A stretch of DNA of 47,847 nt from Bacteroidia bacterium (GTDB lineage Bacteria > Bacteroidota > Bacteroidia > J057). The stretch covers positions 1 to 47,847 of the forward strand of contig JAUIGE010000046.1 of the NCBI GenBank assembly GCA_030430205.1, read 5' to 3'. The first letter of the stretch is position 1, and each line of letters starts with the position of its first letter. A program made the translations under genes and the position numbers. Of this stretch, positions 24,814 to 34,020 are shown in pieces. The notes below the pieces were generated by a model, which did not search any database, was not told the origin of the DNA, and was given only the letters and a program-made list of their open reading frames with translations.

Positions 24814-26739
24814 ATGATACGCAAAACAATACTAGCAATCACTCTCCTCCTCCTCTCCGCAAGCATAGCCTTCGCCCAGGAGATTCCCGACCGCATTGAA
24901 TACTGTGGCATTACGCTCAAGCTGACGCCGGGTGCCAAAGTCAAGCTGAAGGCTTATATCAACGCCATTTATGAGAGCCCTCGCTTTTTCAATACCATGG
25001 TGGAGAAGGCTGATACCTATATGCCTTATATAGAGGAGGCTTTTTCGGATGCGGCTTTGCCGGAGGATTTGAAGTATCTGGTGATACAGGAGAGCTCGCT
25101 GAAGGCGGATGCTGTTTCGGATTCGGATGCGGTGGGCTACTGGCAGTTTAAGCTGGATCCGGCGCTGGAGTATGGACTGCGGGTGGATGAGTTTGTGGAT
25201 GAAAGGCAGCACATTTTCCGTGCGAGCCAGGCTGCTGCGCAGTATTTCCACAAAGCCAACTATGACTTTGACAACTGGGTGTATGCTGTCGTGGCCTATT
25301 ATGAAGGCCTGACTGGGGCGGTTCGCTATACCGATCCGGTATACTATGGCAAGACCGAGATGGTCATCACAGAGCAATTGCACTGGTACGCCATGAAGGC
25401 GATCGCTCATAAGCTGGCTTATCAGGTGGCTTTGGAGATGGAGCGCGCGCCGCGCGTCTGGCTGGAGGCGAAAGCCTCAAAGGGAGAGGCCCAGATCGCT
25501 GCGATCTGTGATCAAAATGGCCTTCCGCCGGAGCTTTTCATAGAGTATAACAAATGGGCGGTCAACCGGACCGTTTTACCCAAAGGGGAATCTTTGACCT
25601 ATTATATCCCGCATTTCTCCGAGCCTTATCCAGGCCATAAGCCTGACCCCACAAAGAAAAAATCTCTGGCACAAGCCAGCACCAAAACCGAAGAACCTCC
25701 TGCCCAAAAGCAGGAAGAAAACATCTCGTCAGATTTGCCGACGGAGCAGACTCTCGCTGGGCAAGAGCAGGGTAAACCTGCTGAAAACCAGCAACTTGAC
25801 GAGGACAAGACAGATGTCCCCCCTGCCGAAATGGCCGTAAAGGAAGAAGCTGAAACTCCTGAAATGGAGCCTGCTTCCTCAAAGCCCAAAAGGGCTTTGA
25901 GGGGTGAAGCCATGAAGGTTTCGGAAGATCCGGACCTGGATTATGCTTTGTTTTTTGCAAAAGCGGATTTGAACTATGGAGAGGATTTTATCCTGGTGGA
26001 AGCGGGTGTTTCTCTGGGGCAAATCGCCAAACAATACAAAGTGCCTTTGGGAAGGCTGGCGAGCTGGAATGGCTTCCGCGGCGGGCAGTTGCCGGAGGCG
26101 GGTAGCTACCTCTACCTGAGCAAGCCTGAGAAGGTGGCTTTTCACATCGTTTCGGCAGGCGAAACAGTGAATCAAATCGCTGCTCAGCATAAAACTTCTG
26201 CGAAAGCCATTTACAAGAAAAACCGCTATGCAAAAGGTCAGAGGGACATTTATATTGGCCAGAAGTTGTATGTAGGGGGAAAGAAGCCCAAAGGCGAAAA
26301 AATCATTATCCTGCAGGCAGACAATCCTTTTAAAGAAAAGGAAGAAGTGGTAGGCATTCCTTTTACCCAGACAAATAAACCAGAGGAAAAGCCAGTCCTC
26401 AAGCATGGACCTGCGGAAAATACGCAAACTCATTCTCAGCCGGTTCCCCCCCCTGAAAACCCTACACTTCCGGGCAACCAACAATCGCCAGGCGATGAGG
26501 CAGCAGAGGAAACAGAGCAGGAAGACCTTCCACCCCGTGACTACAGCGGTCCTAAAACCCGTTGGGTAAACCATACTGTTTCGACAGGTGAGACGCTCTG
26601 GAGCATTTCTGTGACCTACGGCACCAAAGTCGAGATCATCAAACTGATCAATAAAATGCCCAATGACAGCCTTTCACAGGGCATGGTGTTGCGCATTTTG
26701 GCGAAAGAAGACAAGCTGAAGGAATTAGGGATTGAGTGA
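24814..26739 (+). CDS. MltD-like lytic transglycosylase with LysM repeats
   Basis: A 641-aa exported protein (signal peptide to about residue 21). The soluble transglycosylase domain has the catalytic Glu93 in VIQESSLKADAVSDSDAVGYWQF. After a Glu/Pro-rich linker (about 275-370) there are three LysM-type modules: one near residues 390-435, then FHIVSAGETVNQIA and NHTVSTGETLWSISVTYG at the C-terminus. LysM binds peptidoglycan glycan strands, so the protein likely cleaves cell-wall glycans. The linker codes for many E/Q/P residues and could be flexible. Its last 15 bases overlap the convergent M50 gene. Confidence 0.92.
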   Translation: MIRKTILAITLLLLSASIAFAQEIPDRIEYCGITLKLTPGAKVKLKAYINAIYESPRFFNTMVEKADTYMPYIEEAFSDAALPEDLKYLVIQESSLKADAVSDSDAVGYWQFKLDPALEYGLRVDEFVDERQHIFRASQAAAQYFHKANYDFDNWVYAVVAYYEGLTGAVRYTDPVYYGKTEMVITEQLHWYAMKAIAHKLAYQVALEMERAPRVWLEAKASKGEAQIAAICDQNGLPPELFIEYNKWAVNRTVLPKGESLTYYIPHFSEPYPGHKPDPTKKKSLAQASTKTEEPPAQKQEENISSDLPTEQTLAGQEQGKPAENQQLDEDKTDVPPAEMAVKEEAETPEMEPASSKPKRALRGEAMKVSEDPDLDYALFFAKADLNYGEDFILVEAGVSLGQIAKQYKVPLGRLASWNGFRGGQLPEAGSYLYLSKPEKVAFHIVSAGETVNQIAAQHKTSAKAIYKKNRYAKGQRDIYIGQKLYVGGKKPKGEKIIILQADNPFKEKEEVVGIPFTQTNKPEEKPVLKHGPAENTQTHSQPVPPPENPTLPGNQQSPGDEAAEETEQEDLPPRDYSGPKTRWVNHTVSTGETLWSISVTYGTKVEIIKLINKMPNDSLSQGMVLRILAKEDKLKELGIE

Positions 26740-27660
26740 TTCCCAATCTGTCCACAGGGCCGACAGGATGATCGGCCCGATAAATAACAAAATCCAGACG
26801 AGCAGAATGGCCGTTCGTTCGGAAGGACTGAGGTCTTCTGCCGGTGGCTTTTGTAGCATAAAGCGAACCTGAGCCTGAATGCGATCTTCTGATAGCAAAG
26901 AGTCAGGACTGATATTTCCCTGGTTGTTTTTGAAAAAAGGCGTGCTCTCAATCAGGGCTTCACGGATTTTTCCATATTCCTCATCCGTCAGTTCTTCATA
27001 ATTTTTTTTGTAACTGATACCGTTCTCAAGCAATATCTTGCGGATGCGGTCTATGCGCATGCGGGCACTCACACTCATAACCAAAAATATAGGTACAATG
27101 AGCAAAAAGTAATTGGCTGTGATCAGGGCAAGCATCGCCAGCAATACACTTATGAGAATCATGAAGACAATCTGGATCGTATGATTTCGGTCGAAATAAA
27201 GCGTCTCTAACAGCCTGCCGCCATCCAGTGGGGTGAAAGGAAGCAGGTTAAAGACATTGAGGAAAAGGAAAATCTGCGCAGGCAGCAGCAGGTCGGGCTG
27301 CTCAAACTGACGCGAAACCCAATAGAGCAACAAGCCAAAAACAAGGCCCGGTACAGGCCCGGCCATGATAATCGTCAGGCGCTGTTTTTGGGAGATATCC
27401 GTTTTTTCGCCATCCAGATAAGTAGCCAAAAGAGGGACAAAAAACATTCCTCCATCTTTATAGCCCAGCCGCTGCATATAGATAAAATGCCCCAACTCAT
27501 GGATCGCCAAAACGCCCAGCATCACGACCAGAAAGCGCAGGTCCTGCCCAAAGAGCAGGAAAAACAATAACAAAAAAATACCCAGGCTCGTCAATGAGCG
27601 ATTGGTAGAGGGCTTGCCCTCTTTAGGTAATGGCGGCTTTGGCGGGAAGGAGTTTTCCAT
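26725..27660 (-). CDS. M50 family site-2-type metalloprotease
   Basis: A 311-aa membrane protease. HELGH (54-58) provides zinc ligands, and the distal motif LDGGR follows near residue 165. Several helices surround it, and the C-terminal part is soluble with a final helix. M50 proteases cut proteins within membranes. Other M50 relatives have housekeeping roles, so the target is unknown. It has a proline-rich N-terminal segment of about 20 residues. Confidence 0.88.
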   Translation of the reverse strand: MENSFPPKPPLPKEGKPSTNRSLTSLGIFLLLFFLLFGQDLRFLVVMLGVLAIHELGHFIYMQRLGYKDGGMFFVPLLATYLDGEKTDISQKQRLTIIMAGPVPGLVFGLLLYWVSRQFEQPDLLLPAQIFLFLNVFNLLPFTPLDGGRLLETLYFDRNHTIQIVFMILISVLLAMLALITANYFLLIVPIFLVMSVSARMRIDRIRKILLENGISYKKNYEELTDEEYGKIREALIESTPFFKNNQGNISPDSLLSEDRIQAQVRFMLQKPPAEDLSPSERTAILLVWILLFIGPIILSALWTDWESLNP

Positions 27661-27744
27661 ACCTTAAAATTAGCATTTTTATCTGATAAAAAAGGGATGC
27701 TCCCTGCCGAAGATGCTTGTAGTATGCTTGAAAATGTTTCCCAC

Positions 27745-27778
27745 AAAAAAATGCAGAACCCACAAACAGGGCTCTGCA
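27745..27778 (-). terminator. intrinsic terminator of the T9SS gene
   Basis: On the minus strand TGCAGAGCCC pairs with GGGTTCTGCA around a short loop (27752-27778), followed by seven T. It lies 30 bases after the stop of the gene at 27808-29580. No matching T run is present for the opposite strand. Confidence 0.7.
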
Positions 27779-27807
27779 ATGTCCAAAAATGATAAAACTA
27801 CCTCAAA

Positions 27808-29580
27808 TTAAAGAATCGTAATTTTTCTGGTCCAATGCTTTCCTGCGGTCTGCATGAGAAGGATATAGGTGCCTGCGGGCAATTGCCCTATTTGCCATTG
27901 CAAATATTCGGTTTTCATTTCTGTCTGCAGGATTTGCTGACCGTGGCCATTGAAAAGAGATATGTGAAGCGGTTCAAATGCTTGTCTGTCCATCCAGCGA
28001 AAGCAGAGGTAGTCTGTGCATGGATTGGGATAAGATGCAAGCTGCAGGGGGGCTAAACGGTTTTTGTCAATCGCTGTATTGAAGTCAAAAAATGTCTGAA
28101 GATCCAGCTTGACAAGGTGCATTTCATCCTGCTGATTGAAGCTGTAGAGGGTGTCGCTGCCAATTTTCAGGCTGCCATAATAGTGCCCGCTCAGGAGGAG
28201 TTTTCCCTGGTTGTCAACAAGCATATCCTTGCATAACCAGTCCATAGCGGGCTGTGAGAGGTATTCATCTATGACAAAACCCACATCCAGATACTGGCCT
28301 TCTGCATCATAGGCAGCGATAAACTGCCTAAAACCTTCTGTTGAAAAATCAGGCATCGCTAAGGTATCTCTTCCTCCAAACACCATATAGTTTCCAAAGC
28401 CACCATAAGTTCCGGTGATAAATGTTTTTCCATCCGCCTGGGTCACCATTCTCATGTTGAGGTCGGAGATGCCACCTGTAGCAGGAAATTCTCCGGAAGC
28501 TATTTCCCTGATATATTGGCGTTGGCCCATTGCATTGTATTTAACCAGGAGATACCGCCCTTTTAAGTCAGCAGGGAAAAAGCTGGTATCGGGAAAGTGA
28601 AGGGTTCCACCTGTCCGAAGGGTGAGATAGCTGTTGCCCTGGCCGTCCAGGCCGAAGGAGTGGGGAAGCTGCGAAAGAGAGTTGGCGCGTGCCGCTGTCC
28701 ACCACTGCAAATCGCCCATATCATCTACTTTCATAAGGAAGTAGGGATCACCTCCTATACCCGGAGCGATCAGGCTGTCCTGACCATAGTACATCTTATC
28801 CGCGCACTTGCCGTGCAGGTAGATGCTGCCGCTGGCATCCATCTCCATGCTTACCGCATCCACAAAAAGGAGTTTCCCATGTGCATCTGTATGCCGAAAC
28901 CACATCAGCGAGCCATCTGGTCTAAATTTGGCCAGAAACATCATCTGCTCATCCCCATTGTTGGTGTTGTACATTTGCCCCTCGATGCTTACCGCTTCTA
29001 CCATATCTCCGAAAAGCAGAATGTTGCCTCCGGCATCAACGAGCATGTCTCTCGGCCGCACATGTTGGTTGCTCGGTGCATCCGTAGCCAGGATGCGGAC
29101 GGCCCAGATGGGCACGCCATCATCGCCAACTTTGGCGAGAAAAGTGCTGGGAGAAGCATTGCCCATCAGGCTGATATTGCCAAAATTGAGGATTGTATTG
29201 CTGTTTGTGTGGACATATTCTCCTGCAAAATAAATGTGGTTTGAGTCGTCCACAGCCACACAATGGCTTTTGTTATTGGAATTGCCATCGACTCCCAATG
29301 CCCACTGTGCCTGGCCCTGGCTGTTATATTTTGCCAGAAATACGGGACCTTCATCCATCCTTACCAGGGAGATGGTATCAAAGGAAGTCATATTGCTAAA
29401 TTCTCCGGTGATGAAGATATCTCCATCCCCATCCAGGGCCATATCCTGGCTGAAGGTATTTCCGCCACTACGCGCTGCCACGGGCAGCATTTGCTGAGAA
29501 GCGGTGACCCAATCGACCTGAGCAGTCAGGATATGAAAACTGAGGAAAAGCAAACTGATGGATAGATAATATTTTTTCAT
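27808..29580 (-). CDS. secreted beta-propeller-like protein with T9SS sorting domain
   Basis: A 590-aa exported protein with a signal peptide (to about residue 21, FHILTAQ). The body has repeats typical of SBBP-type or beta-propeller modules (DGDIFITGEF, SNHIYFAGEY, GGNILLFGDM, SGSIYLHGKC, QGNSYLTLR). The C-terminus (YPNPCTDYLCFRWMD... LPAGTYILLM) is a T9SS type A sorting domain, so it is exported to the cell surface. Function of the repeats is unknown. The start is the ATG at 29580, since upstream codons do not extend the signal sensibly. Confidence 0.88.
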   Translation of the reverse strand: MKKYYLSISLLFLSFHILTAQVDWVTASQQMLPVAARSGGNTFSQDMALDGDGDIFITGEFSNMTSFDTISLVRMDEGPVFLAKYNSQGQAQWALGVDGNSNNKSHCVAVDDSNHIYFAGEYVHTNSNTILNFGNISLMGNASPSTFLAKVGDDGVPIWAVRILATDAPSNQHVRPRDMLVDAGGNILLFGDMVEAVSIEGQMYNTNNGDEQMMFLAKFRPDGSLMWFRHTDAHGKLLFVDAVSMEMDASGSIYLHGKCADKMYYGQDSLIAPGIGGDPYFLMKVDDMGDLQWWTAARANSLSQLPHSFGLDGQGNSYLTLRTGGTLHFPDTSFFPADLKGRYLLVKYNAMGQRQYIREIASGEFPATGGISDLNMRMVTQADGKTFITGTYGGFGNYMVFGGRDTLAMPDFSTEGFRQFIAAYDAEGQYLDVGFVIDEYLSQPAMDWLCKDMLVDNQGKLLLSGHYYGSLKIGSDTLYSFNQQDEMHLVKLDLQTFFDFNTAIDKNRLAPLQLASYPNPCTDYLCFRWMDRQAFEPLHISLFNGHGQQILQTEMKTEYLQWQIGQLPAGTYILLMQTAGKHWTRKITIL

Positions 29581-29675
29581 AAGGTAAAAATTTGAGAATA
29601 ACATGCCTGGGCATAGCCAGCCAGCTATGCAGAATGAGAAGTTAGAAGGGGGGAGTTTCTGGTTTGGTGTCTCTT

Positions 29676-29701
29676 TAACCCGAAACCCGAAACCCGAAAC
29701 A
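29676..29701. repeat. CGAAACC microsatellite upstream of the T9SS gene
   Basis: TAACCCGAAACCCGAAACCC and a partial further unit. A longer related stretch lies at 24770-24808 and in-frame relatives occur inside genes at 3671, 6046 and 42606. Confidence 0.8.
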
Positions 29702-29709
29702 ATTTCCGG

Positions 29710-30708
29710 TTAGTTTTTATCAAAAACGTCCAGCGTGGTATAGCTAATACCCTTGCGCTTCGCAAAATGCGAAGCATTGACGCTCACGCCTTCCTTTACC
29801 AGGGTGGTCTCCTGGGTGATCTCCGAGCCAAAGGCTCGGGTATGTGACTTGTAGACAAGTCCTTTGTGCATCCAGCTGCGTACCTGCGCCATGCGCTTGC
29901 CCTCTTCATTGTACATATTGGCGTCGTAGACTTCACAGACCACGCCCTGGACTCTGTCCGTGCCTCTGCGTTCCACTTTCGTATTCATCCCCTGTGCCAT
30001 GGATTCTGCCATTTCTTCGATTTCCTGCTCACTCATGCCATTGTAGATTTCGCTGGCGGGATTGGCCATGGCTGTACCTGTGCCTTTGGCAGGGTCAATG
30101 CTAAAGAGCGAATCGCCAAGCATCAGGCTGATGGTATAGGAACTTTCATTATTCTTGATGCCCATCATATTGACTGACTGCTCACTGTGTTGGTAGCGAA
30201 CCTGGCGGTTGCCATAGTCATCAAAGTAAAGGGTATCCAGCTGGTGGATTTTCATCATTTTGTTATCGGTTTTTGTAACCGTTACGATCATCCCAGAGGC
30301 TACGCCAAAGGGCCCCTTGCCGGTTACGCCTTTGTCGGCAGAGCCGCCGGAGAAATTGCCTTCAGGCAAGGGCTCCATCTCTTTGCCCATGCCCATGATG
30401 CCGGACAGGTCTATATTGGGCGAGCTGTTCATAGATTCACTCTCTGTTTCCGATCCGGAATTACCCGAGCTGGGCGCATCCGTAGGCCTCGTCTCGCTGG
30501 AATTTTCTTCTTTTTCCTTTTTGATCGCTTCTTCTGCCGCATCTTCAGCCTTGTCCAGCACTTTTTCCATCGCCTGGTCTATCTTTCGATCGGCGCGCTG
30601 CTTGACTTTATTTTCAAATTTTCTCAAAATTTTCTCCTGAGCATTTGCCTGAGGCATGGCAAAGGAAAGACACAATAAAAGGGCGAAAAGGCTTACAATT
30701 GTTTTCAT
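29710..30708 (-). CDS. secreted hypothetical protein, DUF4412-like
   Basis: A 332-aa exported protein with a signal peptide (to about residue 23, QANA). Residues 25-65 form a charged, Ala/Glu/Lys-rich helix, likely coiled coil. A middle Ser-rich linker follows. The C-terminal part has the pattern of DUF4412-type proteins (YFDDYGNRQVRYQ, VCEVYDANMYNEEGKRMAQVRSWMHKGLVYKS). Function unknown. It has a promoter-like element upstream at 30742-30772. Confidence 0.7.
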   Translation of the reverse strand: MKTIVSLFALLLCLSFAMPQANAQEKILRKFENKVKQRADRKIDQAMEKVLDKAEDAAEEAIKKEKEENSSETRPTDAPSSGNSGSETESESMNSSPNIDLSGIMGMGKEMEPLPEGNFSGGSADKGVTGKGPFGVASGMIVTVTKTDNKMMKIHQLDTLYFDDYGNRQVRYQHSEQSVNMMGIKNNESSYTISLMLGDSLFSIDPAKGTGTAMANPASEIYNGMSEQEIEEMAESMAQGMNTKVERRGTDRVQGVVCEVYDANMYNEEGKRMAQVRSWMHKGLVYKSHTRAFGSEITQETTLVKEGVSVNASHFAKRKGISYTTLDVFDKN

Positions 30709-30741
30709 GGTTTGAAGTAATTATGATTTTTGGATGTAGTA

Positions 30742-30772
30742 CAAAGATAAAAAATGGCTTTGCAAGAGACAA
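30742..30772 (-). promoter_or_regulatory. predicted promoter of the DUF4412-like gene
   Basis: On the minus strand TATCTTTG (30742-30749) matches TAnnTTTG, with TTG (30770-30772) 20 bases upstream. An ACCCCAAATGAG motif (30777-30796 region) sits just upstream of it. Confidence 0.45.
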
Positions 30773-30776
30773 TCAC

Positions 30777-30801
30777 TCATTTGGGGTATTTCTAATCACC
30801 C
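30777..30801 (-). promoter_or_regulatory. CCCCAAATGAG motif upstream of the DUF4412-like gene
   Basis: Minus strand AAATACCCCAAATGAG is followed by TGATT. A near match occurs at about 33604-33628 on the plus strand (AAATACCCCAAATGAG then GGATT). Its position just above the -33 element suggests an activator site. Confidence 0.35.
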
Positions 30802-31156
30802 ACCCTCACACATACTCCCTCTCCCACTCTTCAGTGCTATTGACTAAAAAATTTGTAACCAGGGATCCAGTCCATCCACCAGTACAAATTTTAGCAGTAC
30901 CGTTGCTGCCACTGCCCCAATTTCAGCCCACCTTCTCCGAAGGGGAATCTCCATCTTCTCATCTGCTAATTTGCCCATCCATGTCATTAATTTATACTTT
31001 AGACTGTGTGAAATGTTCTGTAAATAAAACCATATAAGAACACAGAAGAAAACCTCCTTTTTTGACCTTAGATGCCCTCAAATGCCTTATATGGTTCAAA
31101 AAAATGGCCAGAAGTCGAAACGGACATTCTATCAGGTCTAAAGTATAAGGAAACTT

Positions 31157-31207
31157 CTGGAGCGGATTACGCGCAAGAGCCCACCCTAAGGCCGAAATCC
31201 GCTCCAG
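31157..31207. repeat. GGAGCGGATT hairpin repeat (copy 2)
   Basis: A 51-base unit with CTGGAGCGGATT and AATCCGCTCCAG arms, in the opposite orientation to 13244-13293. The rest of the 30709-31339 gap shows no credible gene; it holds a promoter-like site and this hairpin. Confidence 0.7.
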
Positions 31208-31274
31208 CAATTCGTTTTTTGCTGCTAAAAGCAGCTTGTATTTGCTTTTCAAAGAAAAGCTGACGTGGATGTAG

Positions 31275-31310
31275 CCTGCGCTGAACTTGATTCAGTGGCT
31301 CTTGCGCAGG
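31275..31310. terminator. hairpin downstream of the Ycf48-like gene
   Basis: CCTGCGC (31275-31281) pairs with GCGCAGG (31304-31310), with an inner CTGAA/TTCAG stem. No T run follows directly on the minus strand, so it may be a repeat hairpin or a weak terminator. Confidence 0.35.
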
Positions 31311-31339
31311 ATGCGGATGGCATTAGTCTTTTTCATCCC

Positions 31340-33550
31340 CTAATTTAATACAATCAGTCGCTTCACAAAAAGCTCCTCACCCACTTTCAGTCGGTACACA
31401 TAAAAGCCTTGGGCCAGGTTTCCCACTTCCAGCAGTTGTTCATATTTCCCGGCTTGCCTTTTCTCCTGAATCAAGGTCTGAATCAGCCTGCCGTTCCAAT
31501 CATAGATTGCCAGATGCACCTGCGCGGGCGCTTTCAATTCAAAAGGAATCGTCGTAGACGAGTAGGTGGGATTGGGGTAGCAACTACCCAAATCGGCGAG
31601 CCGGGGCCGCTCCAGCTCCTCATCTATCGAAACATTCGTTTTGACATGTCCATCCGTATGCAGGATGGTGCCAAATTCGCCGACGGCCCAGCCCTTGAGC
31701 GAGTCAAGGAAGTAGCAGCCCCAAAGCGGAAAATTCGTTCCGCTATTTTGTTCTATCCAGGTATCGCCAAAATCCGGCGAGTAATAAATCACACCATTGA
31801 AGCCTACAGCTGTCACGCCTATGCCGCCCGATCCGTTTTTGTTGGAAGCAAAATCAGCACGGGTAAGCGATACATCTGTAAAATCAATTTCTGCTGCCTT
31901 GGGAGGAGAAACGTCAAACCAGCTGTCACCCCTGTCCTGCGTTCGCAGGACCACACCATGGTTGCCCACAGCAACTCCAAAACTGTCGTCTATAAAGCTC
32001 ACGGAAGTGAGCCACTCCTGGGTACCGCTGCTGAGCGGATTCCAGGTATTGCCAAAATCGGGGCTTCTGATGATGGTGCCAAAGCCTCCGACAGCGAAGA
32101 TGGTGCTGTCATTGGGCATTTCCACATCGAGTAGCCAGTTCGTGGTATTGCCATTTTTCTTTACCCATGTCTTGCCGCCATTTTGGGTGCAAAACAGGGC
32201 TCCATCCAGCCCCACGGCAAAGCCCCGGAGTGAATCGTAAAAGGTGATATCAAAAAATTTGAAGGGAGAAGGCACGCGCTGCGGCGTCCAGCTGATACCA
32301 CTATCCACCGAGCAAAAGATGCGGGCCGTATCGAGATAGGTGCCTCCGGCAGCCCATAACTTGTTGCGCTGCTCTGGAAGACGGGTAGTAGTGACACTTT
32401 CAAAAGGATGAAAAGTGGGGGGGAAAGGAGGGGATATCCAGTCTTTTCCGCCATTGGGTGTCCGTAGGACTGCACCAAAACCTCCTACAGCAACACCAAA
32501 ACTGTCATCCAAAAAAGCAACATCTGTAAAGTTGGGAAAAAAACCAATCTGAAAAGGGGTAAAGCTGAGTCCCCCATCATCGGTGCCAAATTGCAGGCCA
32601 TTTCCTCCCCCAAAATAGGCTTTTGAACTATCAGGAAAAGCCACGGTCAGTATCTCTCTGTTGAGGGGAGAAGGGGGAGTAATAAGGGACCAGGTATCAC
32701 CGCAGTCTTTGGTGCGGAGGAGGGTGCCAAGGGGACCGGTGGCAAAGCCATTGTTTCCATCAAAAAACCAAACATCAGTGATGTTCACCGTGACCGGTGA
32801 GATGGGCTTGCTCAATGTTTGCCCTGCCGTTGTGGTGGAAACGATGGTGCCTTCGTCACCAACCAAAATAGCTTTGTCGGGATCTTTTTCCGGCATCCAG
32901 ACAGCATTGATATTGATGCCTGTGAAGGCAGCATTTCCTCCTCCCCAGGGAGAGAAATTCTTTCCACTATCCCCACTAAAAATAATAGGCGGCCCTCCAA
33001 AGGAAGGAAAAGAATCACCTACGATGCTGCCAAAATCAGGAGCGGGAAAGAAAACATCATTGAGGTTGGATTTTAAGCCTGGAAAAGGGGTGTACACCCA
33101 GGTATTGCCTCCATCATTGCTCCTGATGATGGTGCCTGTATCACCGACGCAAATGATTTTTTTCGCATTCAGTATGCTCACGCCCCGCAAGGTATCCTTT
33201 CTGCCACTGTTCAGTTTCTTCCAGCTCTTCCCGCAATCGCGGGTTGACAGAATCGTGCCATCTGTCCCGGTAGCTATGCCCAGGGTGGAATCCCTGAAGT
33301 GAATGGCGTATAGATTCGCCTTTGTGCCGCTTTCCTGCTTTTCCCAGTTTTTGCCACCATCTTTGGTCTTGAGGATAGTTCCGGCATCTCCCACCATAAG
33401 GCCTGTATTTTTATCTAAAAAGAAAGAGTTTCGGAGGGTATTTCCCTGGGGGAAGGGGTTTTGCCAACGCCAATCCTGCTTTTGAGCAGGAAGAGAAAGG
33501 ATCGCCAGCAAAAGACCCAAAAGTAAGATCGGTTGAGTTGATTTTTTCAT
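31340..33550 (-). CDS. secreted protein with YCF48/BNR-type repeats and T9SS sorting domain
   Basis: A 736-aa exported protein (signal peptide to about residue 22). It has many copies of a YCF48/BNR-like unit, such as GLMVGDAGTILKTKDGGKNWEKQ, GIATGTDGTILSTRDCGKSWKKL and GWAVGEFGTILHT, forming one or more beta-propellers. The C-terminal sorting domain (CYPNPTYSSTTIPFEL... ARGFYVYRLKVG-like) targets the T9SS. In photosynthetic organisms Ycf48 aids photosystem II assembly, but in T9SS bacteria the repeat is a generic scaffold, so no function is assigned. The end lies after a hairpin (31275-31310). Confidence 0.88.
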   Translation of the reverse strand: MKKSTQPILLLGLLLAILSLPAQKQDWRWQNPFPQGNTLRNSFFLDKNTGLMVGDAGTILKTKDGGKNWEKQESGTKANLYAIHFRDSTLGIATGTDGTILSTRDCGKSWKKLNSGRKDTLRGVSILNAKKIICVGDTGTIIRSNDGGNTWVYTPFPGLKSNLNDVFFPAPDFGSIVGDSFPSFGGPPIIFSGDSGKNFSPWGGGNAAFTGININAVWMPEKDPDKAILVGDEGTIVSTTTAGQTLSKPISPVTVNITDVWFFDGNNGFATGPLGTLLRTKDCGDTWSLITPPSPLNREILTVAFPDSSKAYFGGGNGLQFGTDDGGLSFTPFQIGFFPNFTDVAFLDDSFGVAVGGFGAVLRTPNGGKDWISPPFPPTFHPFESVTTTRLPEQRNKLWAAGGTYLDTARIFCSVDSGISWTPQRVPSPFKFFDITFYDSLRGFAVGLDGALFCTQNGGKTWVKKNGNTTNWLLDVEMPNDSTIFAVGGFGTIIRSPDFGNTWNPLSSGTQEWLTSVSFIDDSFGVAVGNHGVVLRTQDRGDSWFDVSPPKAAEIDFTDVSLTRADFASNKNGSGGIGVTAVGFNGVIYYSPDFGDTWIEQNSGTNFPLWGCYFLDSLKGWAVGEFGTILHTDGHVKTNVSIDEELERPRLADLGSCYPNPTYSSTTIPFELKAPAQVHLAIYDWNGRLIQTLIQEKRQAGKYEQLLEVGNLAQGFYVYRLKVGEELFVKRLIVLN

Positions 33551-33773
33551 TTTCCAGGCAAGTTATGGGTGTGAAGGACAAAACAAGCTGATAATCAAGA
33601 TACTAAAAATACCCCAAATGAGGGATTTTCATGTGGAAGTGAGAAAATGACACATTTATTAAAAAAATTCAATCTTTAAGTTAAATAAAAATGATTATAA
33701 TGGCAATTAATTAAACTTTTTAGTTGTAAAAATGAATTCATAATACTATATTTACCCTACGTTCTTTACCTGC

Positions 33774-33781
33774 TAACTTTG
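33774..33781 (+). promoter_or_regulatory. predicted promoter of a candidate structured RNA
   Basis: TAACTTTG fits the TAnnTTTG -7 box, with TTTA (33751-33754) 19 bases upstream as a weak -33 element. Predicted start about 33787. Confidence 0.4.
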
Positions 33782-33786
33782 CTTGA

Positions 33787-33993
33787 TTGTTTTATTTGCT
33801 TGAAAGTTTTCGGAAGGAAAACATGTTGATGCGAAACGGATAGCCAAAGGCTTCCGTAAAAGAGTGCAGATTCCCTGCACAAGATAGTCTCTCTACAATA
33901 GTGACATGCTCACGGCACAGCTATTTTTCCGATCCAAATTGGAGCGAAATGCTATAAATGGCTTTTATCCAGGATCGGAAGACTATCTTTTTA
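33787..33993 (+). ncRNA. candidate structured RNA or leader, about 207 nt
   Basis: Hairpins occur in series on the + strand: GTTTTC/GAAAAC (33806-33822), ACGGA-(T)-AGCC/GGCT-TCCGT (33836-33857), GTGCAG/CTGCAC (33864-33880). Then AAGATAGTC (33881-33889) pairs with GACTATCTT (33981-33989) and closes a junction with AATAG/CTATT (33897-33925) and TTCCGATCC/GGATCGGAA (33927-33980, extended by TGGA/TCCA). The 3' strand ends in a T run (terminator-like). No known RNA family is recognised. It may be a free RNA or a regulatory leader for the gene at 34021. A DNA palindrome cannot be excluded. Confidence 0.45.
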
Positions 33994-34020
33994 ATATATT
34001 TACCCCATAACCTAAAAAGC

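Noticed and set aside
31022-31260. Possible small gene on the minus strand at about 30992-31252
   Set aside because: It crosses the GGAGCGGATT hairpin repeat, has no homology I recognise and no start context.
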